Shown: positions 10,445 through 20,900 of the stretch, one piece after another
Numbering within the stretch: position 1 is the first letter of the stretch
How the letters are laid out: each line of letters opens with the position of its first letter
Assembly: GCA_904066235.2 (NCBI GenBank)
Contig: CAJFCV020000006.1
Span: 2,480,001-2,544,000, forward strand
DNA from: Bursaphelenchus xylophilus
Taxonomy: Eukaryota > Nematoda > Chromadorea > Rhabditida > Aphelenchoididae
DNA length: 64,000 nt
Direction of reading: 5' to 3'
Notes under the pieces: generated by a model
Databases searched by the model: none
What the model saw: the letters and a program-made list of their open reading frames with translations, nothing else
What the model was told of the DNA's origin: nothing
Made by a program: the position numbers and the translations under genes

Positions 10445-11345
10445 CGACCAGTTTTTCTAATCATAGCTATTGCGCATCTTAGTTTTCTTGATCATGGGTT
10501 ATCATGACATAAAAAATATCAAAATTGGCACCAAAAAAGGAACTGCACGTCAATCCAGCGCATTTCCTGAACCGTTTCGAAACTTCGTCTCGTTTCCATT
10601 GATTTAAAAGAGAGACGAAATGTCGCGAAATTATCGGCACTTTTTCTCGCTCGAAATAATTGCTTTTTCTCGAAAAGGAAGAAGAAAGATAAGAAAATGC
10701 CTTTTATCGGATAGTGACATTTCGTTTTGAACGAATCACCAAAAAGGGGCGGGAATTTTTTTGTTCTATTTTGGATTGACGTGAACTGGAACGATTGGGG
10801 AAAAGGACGATTGTGAAAACCGAAAAGTATTACTTTTCTTCGATTCAAGTGTCGAAATTAGGATAATCGAGGGTGCTGATTCCGGAAATTACAATAATTT
10901 TTTTGATAGTTATTTTTTCCGTTAGTAGTACTGTAAAGTAGTAATTTTTTCAATTTTTTTTTCATAAATACTCAATTTGGGCGTTTTCGAGGGTGCTGCT
11001 TTCAAATCACAAAAAAGAATATGATTTTCGAAGTCAGCACCATCGAAAACCGCTAAATCGAGTATTTATGAAAAAAATTCAAAAAATTACTAATTTACAG
11101 TACTACTAACGGAAAAAAGTAAGAATCAAAAAATGAATGCCATTTTCGAAATCAGCACCCTCGATTAACCTAATTTCGACATTTGCATCGAAGAAAAGTA
11201 ATACTTTTCGGTTTTCACAATCGTCCTTTTCACCAATCGTTCCAGTTCCGTTTTTTGGTGCCAATTTTGATCTTTTTTATGTCATGATAACCCATGATCA
11301 AGAAAACTAAGATGCGCAATAGCCAAGATTAGAAAAACTGGTCGC
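10445..11345. repeat. 900-bp foldback with a nested insertion
   Basis: The outer arms 10445-10553 and 11250-11345 share ATGACATAAAAAA and ATCATGGGTTATCATG and end CGACCAGTTTTTCTAATC. The inner arms 10790-10882 and 11149-11246 share GAAAAGTATTACTTTTCTTC and pair around 11018, not around the midpoint of the outer arms (10895). The offset is explained by about 0.24 kb present only in the left arm (10554-10789), itself bounded by CACGTCAATCCA / TGGATTGACGTG. This implies insertion of a second foldback into the first. Confidence 0.65.
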
Positions 11346-11544
11346 ATTTGTACTTTTCGGTTTCCCCAATCGTACTTCTCCCCAAATCGTCCCTTTGGTA
11401 GATTACAAGCCAAAAATTCGCCCTATCTGAAGCAAACTCTACCAAAACCAACAACTGTCCGAAAAAAACAAAATCACCGTCAAGTAGGTGTTATTTATAT
11501 TGTTTGAGCAACCCATTACATATGTATATGAACACGCTCTACAC

Positions 11545-14500
11545 TCAATTTCCCTCGAACCTCCGCAGCAATTCCGTGTTAATTTCGGCACGCACACGCT
11601 CGTACTTGCTGACCGTGTTCAGGACCTCTTGTTTGTACAGTTTGCGCAGCATTCGGTCGAATTGTTGCAATTGCGGCAACTTGAACATGGTCCACTACAA
11701 AGGATCGTGAATTTTTTTGGGGCCTAACATACTTTTAGCAGATGGTCCGATTGAAAGGGCGCTTCGCCGTACAGTTTTAGCCATGGAGGGATGTCTGGAA
11801 CGGGATTTGATTAACAAAAATTGTAAAGAAAATCTCCCCAGACAACTCGGTGCTTCCGAAAAGGCCTCAAAAAAAAACGAAGAGGCCACCAAAAATAAAA
11901 AAAAATTGCAAAATGAAAAACCAAGGTTTGACATGTTATACGATGAAAATTTTTTTCATCGTATAAAATGTCAACTTCGTTTCGAAATTTGTTTTGTGTT
12001 TATAAAAAGTCCGAAGAGACCCCCAAAAATAAAAAAATGCAAAACAAAAATACTAGGTTGTGACATTTTATACGATGAAAAGAACCCATCGTATAAAATG
12101 TCACCCTTATTTCGAATTTTTTTCTTTTCATAAAAAATCAGAAGAGGCCCCCCAAAAACGAAAAAAAAAATTGTAAAATGAAAAAACAGGGTGTGACATG
12201 TTATACGACGAAATTTTTTTATCGTATAAAATGTCACCATCACCCACTCATTAACAAAAAGTTTTTTTAAAGGGCCTCTTCGTTTTGTTAAAAAAATTTC
12301 ATCGTATAAGATGTCACCCTCATTCCAAAATTTTTTCAAGAATTTTTCCATCATATAACATGTCACCCACTCTCATCAAAAAAAAGTTTTTTTTTTGAAA
12401 AAGGCCTCATCATTTTGGGGCCTCTTCGCACACAACCCCACCAACTGACCTTCGTTGATGATATTCAGGCTGGAGATGGTCTCGTAATACATGGGATGGA
12501 CGCGCGACATGTCGCTGCTCCTTTTCCGCTGCTCCTCGTTCTCCAGTTGCTGTTGTTTTTGGTGTTGGGCGATGGACTGAATCGAGGCCGACTCTCGGAT
12601 CCGTTGAGCCAGTTGGTTCTGTTGTTGGAGGTTGGCCCAGGAGGTGCTGCGGCGGCTTTGCGAGGACTGGCGCGAGTTCTGCTGCGACTTGGCGGTCAGA
12701 TGGGGCTGCTGGTGTTGTTGGAGATGATGGGAGTTGTTGTGGTGGGGAGGGTTGGGTGTCATGACGCCGGGATGCTCGAATTGGGAGCGTTGCTCGACTT
12801 CGCTGAAAATTTAGAGACATCACTTCAAAGCAACAAAAAAATGAGCGGAAATTCCAAAAAAAATGCGGAAAAATGACGTCATTTTTTTTGAAAATACGTT
12901 TGAACAGGGGCTGCGCTATCTGAAAGTTGCTGAAAATCATAGGGCGCAGCTCGGAGAGCTTGCACGGGCGCAGCTCGCGTCTTGGGCGCAGCTCGAAAAC
13001 AAGGTGAAACTTAGCTCCGGCGAGCTGCGAAAGCTTGTTTTCCGAGATGCCCCCGAGATGCGAGCTGCGCCCGTGCCAGTTTTCCCAGCTGCGCCCTATC
13101 ATTTTCAGCTAAGTTTCAGATCGCGCATTGGCCAGTTATCAAATCGCGCAAAACGCTCAGAATTGCTCTCCTTACTTATAATAGACCACTCCGTGCACCG
13201 CATCAAAGATTTTGGTCCATCCGGGCGGCAGATTCTCCACAGCCAGCGGATGAACCCAGGTGGTGCGTTGGTTATTATGATCAATATAAAACCGGAAGCC
13301 CTCCGCCGTTACGTCCACATCCCAGCCCGACGGCAACGGTAAGTCGTTGGCGTCAGCTGGTAGTAGGTTGGACAGAGCTGGCGAAGCCGAATCCCGCTGC
13401 TGAGAGCCGTAATTCGGGTTGTTTCGGAGCGACTGCAGGGAGCCGGCTTTCGTTTTGGTGTCGAGTTCGTCGACGTTGTAGAGGAAATCGTGTGGTGTGG
13501 TGGGCTCGGAGATGGGGTCGTTCGACTGGATATTGCCTGCAGATCAAAGTGAAATTGTTGCAAGAGATGTGAAGACCGTGTTTACGGCCGAAAAAGTGGA
13601 TTTTTCGCCCATAAAAAATAATTTGCCAGCCGAAAAGTTTAAATCGCAAATAAATTGCGAAAAACCCGATCAAAACATACAAAAATTATATTTCTGGAAT
13701 CTACAAGGCCTCTAGTTTTGGTTTAGAAAATGTTTTCGAAACATCCCCTTAGGGGTTTTTCCAATTTCGGAGTTTAAAAATCCTGCCATTTTGCGATAAA
13801 ACATTACTTGACCAAAAATTAAGACATTGTAGCTGTCAGAGATATCATTTCTGTAAATTTTGATTCATTATTTTCCATTTTACTGGCAAATTAAATATTG
13901 CAAGCACTGCTCAAAAAAATTTTTTTTTTCTTGAATTTTGTCCGTTGCCGACGAAAACTCCGGCTTTCGAAGTGTCCCACAAAAAGATCGGAAGAATCCC
14001 GCTTTTATAATTTTCAAAATGAGGGTGACGTCTTATACGATAAAAAAATTTCTTTTTTTCAAATTTTAAAATTGTATTTTTTAACAGTGATTTGAAACAA
14101 ATTCTGTAAAATTTTTATCGTATAACATGTCACAATTCATTTTGAAAAAAATAAGCAAAAATTTTACCCTATAAGATACCACTTACATCTTACAAGGAAA
14201 GTACTTTTATGGGGGCTCCTACTTTTCGACGGGACATACCTCAAAAAATCAGAAAAAATGTGCTGATCAAGGATATATAAATCTTAGCTGCCCATTTTAG
14301 GTTTTTAGGGGCGAAAATGCCCAAAAACTGGCTTAATTTCCCTACAAAAGGGCAGGCATTCGAAACGATAAAAAGCGCAGTCGGTCTCTTCCTTCGGAAG
14401 AGAGCGATGTGGCCGAGTGGCTAGTGCCGTAGTCTGGGAATCAAGAGGGGGACGCCGCACGGGTTCGGTTTCCCTTTTGGACTGAAGCAACTTTTTTTGA

Positions 14501-16850
14501 AGTTGAAGGTCGGAAAAATAAATTTTTGGGCCAAGACTGATTTATTACGTCCTAGAAACTCAATAAACATCATTTTAAGCCGAAATAAAAATTGTAAACC
14601 TGTGAAAAATTAAGCGAAAAGGGGTTTATATAGGACTTTAAGTCAACTTCCGATTGAGTTTTCACCCCTAAAAACCTAAAATGGGCAGCTAAGATTTATA
14701 TATCCTTGATCAGCACATTTTTTCTGATTTTTTGAGATATGTCCCGTCAAAAAGTAGGAGCCCCCATAAAAGTACTTTCCTTGTTAAAAATTTCAAAATT
14801 TTTTTCATCGTATAAAATGTCACCCTCATTCTGAAATCTAAAAAATGGAACTTTTGGTATAACTGGACTCTTCGGGCTCAATCAAATGTTTCCAAATGCT
14901 TCAATTTTGCGACCAAAAAATCAGTGTTACCTATTGAGAGCGACGAAGTGAGCGATCGCCTCTGTCGCTTCTGATTCTGGTCACTTCTGGCGCTGTACCG
15001 CTGCGGGTATTGGCTGTTATTCTGCACGTAGATCTGTCTGCTCTGCTGTGGGGGCACTTGGACGACATTCGTTTGTCGGGGATTGGAAAAACTATGCGAT
15101 GAAAGTTCGGATCTTGTGGAGACGGTCCGACTTCCTCGGGGCGTGTGACTCAGCCTTCGCTGCTGCTGAATGGTCTGCGGATTGGGCTGGAACAGGCCGA
15201 ACTGGACGCCCGGTGTGGAGGTGGACATGAGGCCGGCCATCGGGAGGCTGGTCGACGACGCCGACGGCTTGGGGTGGTCGTTGAAGGGGGTTAGCGCCGA
15301 GTTGGAGTGCTTTTTGATGGGGGCCGACGCCGTGGAGGAGGTGATCGAGGGGTGTTGGACTATGCCGATGGTTTGGAGGGACTGAGTTGAGGAGCCGGTC
15401 GTGGACTGGGTTTGGTGCCGGGGCTGGGACATATTCACTGAAAAAATAAAGATTAAAAGTGGTCTCAAAATTTAGAACCAAAAAAATTTTTTTTTTCTGA
15501 ATTTCCAAAATTCCGGAAAAACTGGGCAGTTCTTCGGCTTCGAGTGTCAGATTTTCTTCAAAAATCACCAACCAAAAAATCCTCGAATTATCAACCATAC
15601 CGTCGTGGACAATTCGAGCTCAAGACAACTCGGGCCGCCAGCGCAAAAGTAAAAATTGAAAAGCTTTGAAATACCTCAAAGGCTAGCCAAAAAATTGGAT
15701 CTGTTCCAGAATTTGCCCCAACGACTAGCCAAAAAGTTGGATCGGCCTAAAAACCCCTCGAACGGCAAGCTAAAAAACTTGTATGGTCTCTGAATTTCCA
15801 CATACGCCTAGCCAGAATACCGGCTAGCAGTTCTGGGCAAATTTATGGCTCTTCGAAACCTTTGTCTAACCGGTTGGCTAGCCGTTCCAGAAACTAGGAA
15901 CGGTAAGCCACCGTTCGAAGAGCCCTAAATTTGCCCAGAACAGCGAGTCTAAGGTTTCAGTAGGCATATATGCAAATTCAGAGACCAGTCAAGTTTTTTA
16001 GCCAACTGTTCGAGGGGTTTCTAGGCCGATCCAACTTTTTGGCAAGCCGTTGAGACAAATTCCGGAGCAGATCCAATTTTTTTGCCTAGCCATTTGAGTT
16101 ATTTCAAAGTTTTTCAATATTTACTTTTATACTGGCGACACGAGTTGTCACCAGAGATTGCCACGGCCAAAATTTCGGCTCCCGTGAAAAATATTTTTCC
16201 AAAAATAAAAGCTATTCGTGCCGGAGATGACACACCCAACGTTTTTGAGCCAAGTCATAAGTACGCAACGCATCCTTCCCTGTATTTTTCGAGCAATTGG
16301 TATAACAAGATCACGAAATTTTTACTTTTATAAACGCTGAGAAGCCTGGCTCCGACTTCGGGCTCGGGAGCCGGACCCAGAATTTCCGGCTCCCGGCTCG
16401 GAGCCGGCTCTGTAGCCGTTGCAATTTCTGGTTGTCAAATCTCCAACCAAACAGTGGCGGACCTGATCCAGTGGCAAAAAACGTACCATTTTGCATTCGG
16501 GAAGTACCAAAAAATGTAGCAAAATACCTCCCTCCCCAAGCGAAAACTACTGATTTCAAAAACACGCTCGCTCTTTTCGTGAGGAAAAAATAGCGCGCCT
16601 TTCTAAAGGAAGGTTCTTTTAGTTGGAGAGGGAAGCATTTTGCCACATTTTTGATACTTCCTGGATGCAAAATGGTACGTTTTTTGCCACTGGATCGGGT
16701 CCGCCATTACACAATCCGCCTTCCCCGCCACTTTTTCTCCATCCACTTACTTGTATTCGGTATCGGCGGAGGACTCTCTCTCCGCTGATAATGCCCATTC
16801 AGTCCCTCGAGGAAGGTCGCCGTCTGCTGGCGACGTTTGTTTTTGAGCAT
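11545..16850 (-). CDS. sav-1: Salvador (SAV1) homologue, Hippo pathway scaffold
   Basis: Scaffold that joins the Hippo (MST) kinase to downstream Hippo signalling through its SARAH domain. Exons: 16751-16850, 14931-15437, 13176-13536, 12450-12802, 11733-11794 and 11545-11694, total 1533 nt, 510 aa plus stop, all phases consistent. Residues 1-33 begin [13 protein letters not shown] and contain GHYQRRES, like the start of vertebrate SAV1. Then comes a Ser/Thr/Gln/Pro-rich stretch. WW1 ([11 protein letters not shown]...TTWVHP) lies at about 267-299. WW2 ([10 protein letters not shown]...FEHP) lies at about 305-334; its second Trp is Phe, a substitution also seen in the second WW of SAV1. A Gln/His/Ser-rich linker follows. 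The C-terminal block, about 441-510, begins [13 protein letters not shown] and matches the SAV1 IPDWLQVYARAPV segment and SARAH coiled coil, ending RRFEGN. Introns hold R4, a GC-rich foldback and a hairpin array. Exon 1 is only 40 bp from an R2 copy. Confidence 0.92.
11925..12370. repeat. Array of short hairpins in sav-1 intron 4
   Basis: At least three hairpins with stem GACATNTTATACGATGAAAA / TTTTCATCGTATAAAATGTC centred near 11950, 12080 and 12212, spaced about 130 bp, plus half-units at 12300 and 12350. Between them are near-identical AAGAGGCCCCC / AAAAATAAAAAA segments. The same word recurs at 14026, 14118 and 14808 in sav-1 intron 2. Confidence 0.65.
12915..13145. repeat. GC-rich foldback in sav-1 intron 3
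   Basis: GGGCGCAGCTC...GAGCTGCGCCC arms (about 12940-13097) with internal GGCGCAGCTCG repeats. Pairing continues outside them: GCTGAAAATCATA on the left faces TATCATTTTCAGC on the right, and further out a CAGATAGCGCA / CAGATCGCGCA pair. A GGGCGCAGCTC fragment also occurs at 56465. Confidence 0.6.
14192..14784. mobile_element. R4 inverted-repeat element carrying a tRNA-like unit, copy 2
   Basis: 593 bp in sav-1 intron 2. The arms 14192-14310 and 14660-14784 are near-perfect inverted repeats with ends ACAAGGAAAGTACTT identical to copy 1 at 1306-1878. The remaining arm sequence differs, but the central hairpin plus tRNA-like block is conserved between the copies. No protein-coding frame is present. 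Confidence 0.75.
14406..14480 (+). pseudogene. tRNA-like sequence inside R4 copy 2
   Basis: Plus-strand GATGTGGCCGAGTGGCTAG (A-box) and GGGTTCGGTTTCC (B-box), spaced as in a class-II tRNA (Ser/Leu type), preceded by the hairpin TCTCTTCC-TTC-GGAAGAGA at 14384-14402. The acceptor and anticodon stems do not pair convincingly, so a functional tRNA is unlikely. The conserved parts are the promoter boxes and the hairpin. Confidence 0.55.
15620..16152. mobile_element. R5 foldback element, copy 1
   Basis: The arms carry TTTGAAATACCTCAAAGGCTA, AAAAAGTTGGATCGGCC and CCCCTCGAACGG, and their inverse (CGAGGGGTTTCTAGGCCGATC), meeting near 15880 at GGCTAGCCGTTCC. The ends read TACTTTTATACTGGCG. It lies in sav-1 intron 1. 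Related copies are at 19266-19627 and 45785-46210. Confidence 0.65.
16345..16440. repeat. Local GGCTCCGG/CCGGAGCC palindromes
   Basis: Short run of GGCTCCGACTTCGGGCTCGGGAGCCGG followed by the reverse (CCGGCTCCCGGCTCGGAGCCGG) in sav-1 intron 1. Higher in GC than its surroundings. Function not evident. Confidence 0.4.
16454..16710. mobile_element. R2 foldback MITE
   Basis: CAGTGGCGGACCTGATCCAG at the left, GGATCGGGTCCGCCATT at the right, with arms pairing throughout. It lies in sav-1 intron 1, ending about 40 bp from the exon-1 donor. Confidence 0.8.
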
Positions 16851-16869
16851 TTTCAACAACTGACAACAA

Positions 16870-17975
16870 CAAACAACATACTAAAAATCCAAAAACGAAA
16901 ATCATATTCACCAACCACAAGCAACAACATATAACCATTGAGAGGCCAAGTTTCGGGAGTCAACTTGTAAGAGAGAAGAACGCGAAGGCCCAGGTGTATG
17001 TATGTTTATTTGGTTACGACGTATTTTTGGTTGTATAAATAGTCATGAAAGCTGTTCAAATATTTTTTGGAAGGGAATATTATTAGCGGGTTTTAGGCGG
17101 TTCGACGGGGGGAAAAATCAAGGTAACAAGTGGGAGGGGGAGAGCTTCTGGATGCGACAATCTTTAAATTCATCTTGTAATAGGCTATAAAAACGGTTGG
17201 GGAAAAAAATTCGACCAAAAAAATTTTTTCAACAAAAAATTTTTGGTCAAGTGTAATATAATCAAAGCTACTGTTTAGCCCAAAAATTTGTCAAAACAAG
17301 TTTTAAGGTGTCCAAAAGAGATACTGAAACTCTCAGAGGTCAATTCTAAACATAACTTTGTTTTTGAAAATTTTTTTTATCACATCTACCTAGTATAATA
17401 AACCCTGCTCAGACTCAAATTTTGTCTTCCAAAACGCAACTTACAGCTTTAAAAACTTACTAGTCTTCTATTTAACAATCTTCAAGTAATTTTCGATCCA
17501 AAAACACCAATTTTATCTCACTTATATCAAGTGTAATATAACTTGCTCAACTTTTTCTGCAAAAAACAAATCTTAATCCTCTAAAAACTGCCCAAAACTC
17601 TATCCAAACTTCCCAATCCCTCCAAATTATGTCATATCCATCGGCTCTCCCGCAAAATTCAAATTGATTATCTGATCAAAAATATTATTAATGCCGATGG
17701 TTGATTAATAGCTGGACACGGGGAGTGCTGAAGACCGTGATAACCGTGATTCGAGGAGAAGAAAATAGAATGTTGTCCGGTTTAAAAGCTGTAAATATGA
17801 TGGCAATCTTGTTGTTTCTCCACATTATCCATGACGATCAAAGTGCAAGGTTGGAAAATTGATAAAATTGGTAGCGTTGATGTTATATTGCCTTTTTCAA
17901 TCGATGGAAACCGAGGTATTCTTCGGCTCGAGGAGAGGTTTTGCGAAAAATAAAAGGAAATTGATGACGGGCTGT
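16870..17975. other. Region between sav-1 and the next gene, no gene recognised
   Basis: Upstream (promoter) side of minus-strand sav-1 and 3' side of the minus-strand gene ending at 17976. AT-rich. Two AAGTGTAATATAA motifs occur, at about 17253 and 17527. No coding frame or RNA gene was seen. Confidence 0.4.
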
Positions 17976-20900
17976 TCAGTGAAAGTCCATGTCCACGTCG
18001 TTCTGTTGATTGTTCACTCGGCAACGCTGCATCGACTCCAGAATCTCATCGTACATGTCTGAAATTGAATAAAATTCAATATCGAACTTTAGGACAAGCT
18101 GAAAACAAAAAATAAGCCCAAAATTTCAAAAATTCAAGATTTTTCGGACTTGATGCCATGGATAATATAAAACTCGAAAAATTCCAATTCTTACGATTGT
18201 AATTGTTGAGCATGGAGTCGTCAACGGAGATCCGGTTCACCGAGATCATGCCCATTTGATTCCCAAAGTTCTGGATGTTGTTCGCGGCGTTCAAATAGGC
18301 GGTTGTGGCCCAGGCATTCGGGTCCATACAGCAGTCCTCGTTGGTCACACTGTCCGCGTTGCAGCTGCTGGAGAAGGACGAGGTGTTGGCAACCGAGTCA
18401 TTGCACTATAATTTCGTGAATCTCAGTATTGGCATGGAAAATTTGATAATTTGAAAGAGAAATCATAAAATGAAAACAGAGGCCCACTACAATGTAAAAA
18501 CAGTGTCAAAACAGGCCAAATTTTTATGTACATTGCAATTAAAGCTGTCTAAACTACTCTTCAGGAAGTTTAATCAAGATAAAGTCTACCAAAGACATAA
18601 AAATCGAAAATTACAGCAAGATCTTTAAAAAAATCTTATTTTCACCCAAAGTAATATAAAAAAATGCATTTAAAAACTACATTTTTATTTCACAATTACC
18701 TCCGAAGCCTTCAGTAGACATTTCAAGCCAAAAGCTTTCACATAAACTCAAAAAAATTCGTAAAAAAATCCAAAGAAATTATACTAAACCATACTCCTAT
18801 CTAACCATTATGCAACATTCCCTTCTTTTCACCCAAAAATTGTTTGCGAAGGCCTTATCAGGGCCAATTTGTCATTCCAACACTATAAACCCCGTTCCTC
18901 GGTGTTGATTCTGTTATCAAATACGAGCTTTTTCGGAGCGACAACAAGGCGGCCAAGCGTTTTCGGCCGTCATTTGTTCTCCCACTAAAGAATCAAAAAA
19001 CAAATCAGTAATTGTGACGACAAAGGCCAGGAGAAAGCTTGAAATTACAAGGCATTTTGCATGACTTTGAAGCACTTTGATTAAAACTTAAAACTTGGGA
19101 GGTGCGACATTCCTGATAATTTTCATGTATTTTCGAAAAATTTAATGGCATTTTAGAGGGGGAAACAGTTAGTTTAGAAGCTGTATGAGGCAATCAACAA
19201 TTGTCTTTCGACAATGAGAGATAAAGGACAATTTGAACCCATTTTCTGACGGAAAAGACTTCCAATAATTAAAAAAATTGAGCCGTCGTGACAAATCGGG
19301 CCACCAGTACAAAAGAAAATATCGAAACAACTTTGAAATACCTCAAATGGCTAGCTAAAAAGTTGGATTGGTTCCGGGATTTATCTCAACGACAAGCCAA
19401 AAAGTTGGACCGGCTAGCCAAAGGCTCGAAGAGCATTGAATTTGCCCAAAACTAAAAGTTTTGCTAGCTGTTCGAGATGTTTCTAGGCCGATCCAACTTT
19501 TCGAAAAGTCGTTGAGGCAAATTCCGGAACCAATCCAATTTTTTGGCTAGTCATTTGAGGTATTCCAAAGTCTGTCAATATTTACTTTTGCACTGGCGGC
19601 CAAATTTGAATTGTCACGACGGCTTCATTTTTTTAAATCGTTGAAAGCCTTTTCCGTCAGAAAATGGGTTAAAGTTCCCTTTATCTCAGATTGTCAAAAA
19701 AAAAGTTGTTGATTGCTTCATACACCTTCTAAACTAACAGTTTTACGCTCAAAAATGCCCCATTAAACTTTCCAATCCTCAACTTGTCCATCCGGGTACG
19801 AAAATCAAAGACCATAGTAAAACTTGAATCTACATAAAAACATACAAAAAAATTCAATAATACTAAAGTCAGATCCATCAACCTCTCGTCAAACCGACTA
19901 CCTTACATATATATACCAAAAATATTACTGTATCTCCACAATTTTCCCAGCAAACTTTTCATCACAAAAGTGTGCATAGTGACGGACCAGGTCCAGTGGC
20001 AAAAAACGTACCATTTTGCATCCGGGAAGCATCAAAAATGTGGCAAAATGCTTTCCTCTAAAAGTGAAAAAACTTGGTTTTGAAGGGCGCGGTTTTGAAA
20101 TCGGATTTTTTTCACTTAGAGAGGGAAGCATTTTGCCACATTTTTGATACTTTCCGGAAGCAAAATGGTACGTTTCTTAACACTGGATCAGGTCCCCCAC
20201 TGTAATCCGATCTTCAACTTCCTTATAAATTTGCGTTAAATTTTTTTGCATTATTTCCACTATTCGCCATCAGTTGACATTTGTTCACTTCCTTGACATT
20301 TGTTCATTTCCCTTTTTTTCTTTGTACCGCTCGAAATTTGAAATGTCCTTGTTTGCTCAAGGGACTTCTCGAATTGTTTTTCTCCAAATTTCAGATCATG
20401 AGACTGCGAATTTCCTGGCCAAAAAACTTTTGCTCAACCCGTTCGGGTCGAATTCCGCGGATGTTTCGGTGCTTGTTTCGCGAAATTGAACTAGTTTTTC
20501 TTTGCGGTTGACTCGGGTTTTCGTCATAGCATTAGAATTTGATATCTTGCAAATTCTGTTGAAGAACTCGTATTTATACAAGCTTTTTGGATGCAAAATC
20601 CGCTTCGAAACGAAGAATGAGGTTCATTAGTCGAATTGTAAGCAAAAATAGACCGAAATTTTATGCTTTTGCCAATTTTTGGTCTTTTTTAACCCTCGCA
20701 CAGTAAGAATTGCAGACATTCGATATCTTTTTGAACTTTCCAGACAAAAGAAGGCGTTTGGACGCCTTCAGAATTCATTTGAATATGCGAAACCTGGGTT
20801 TATGGGTTCCACGGAATGCGGGTTGAAGGGTTGCCAGGGGAGATTTAAGAACGTCAACTTAAACCCCTCAAACGTCCTGTGACTTTCAAATCTTTGGTCG

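Noticed and set aside
12415..12876. 153-codon plus-strand frame
   Set aside because: Antisense shadow of sav-1 exon 12450-12802, whose Gln/His/Ser-rich codons leave the reverse frame open.
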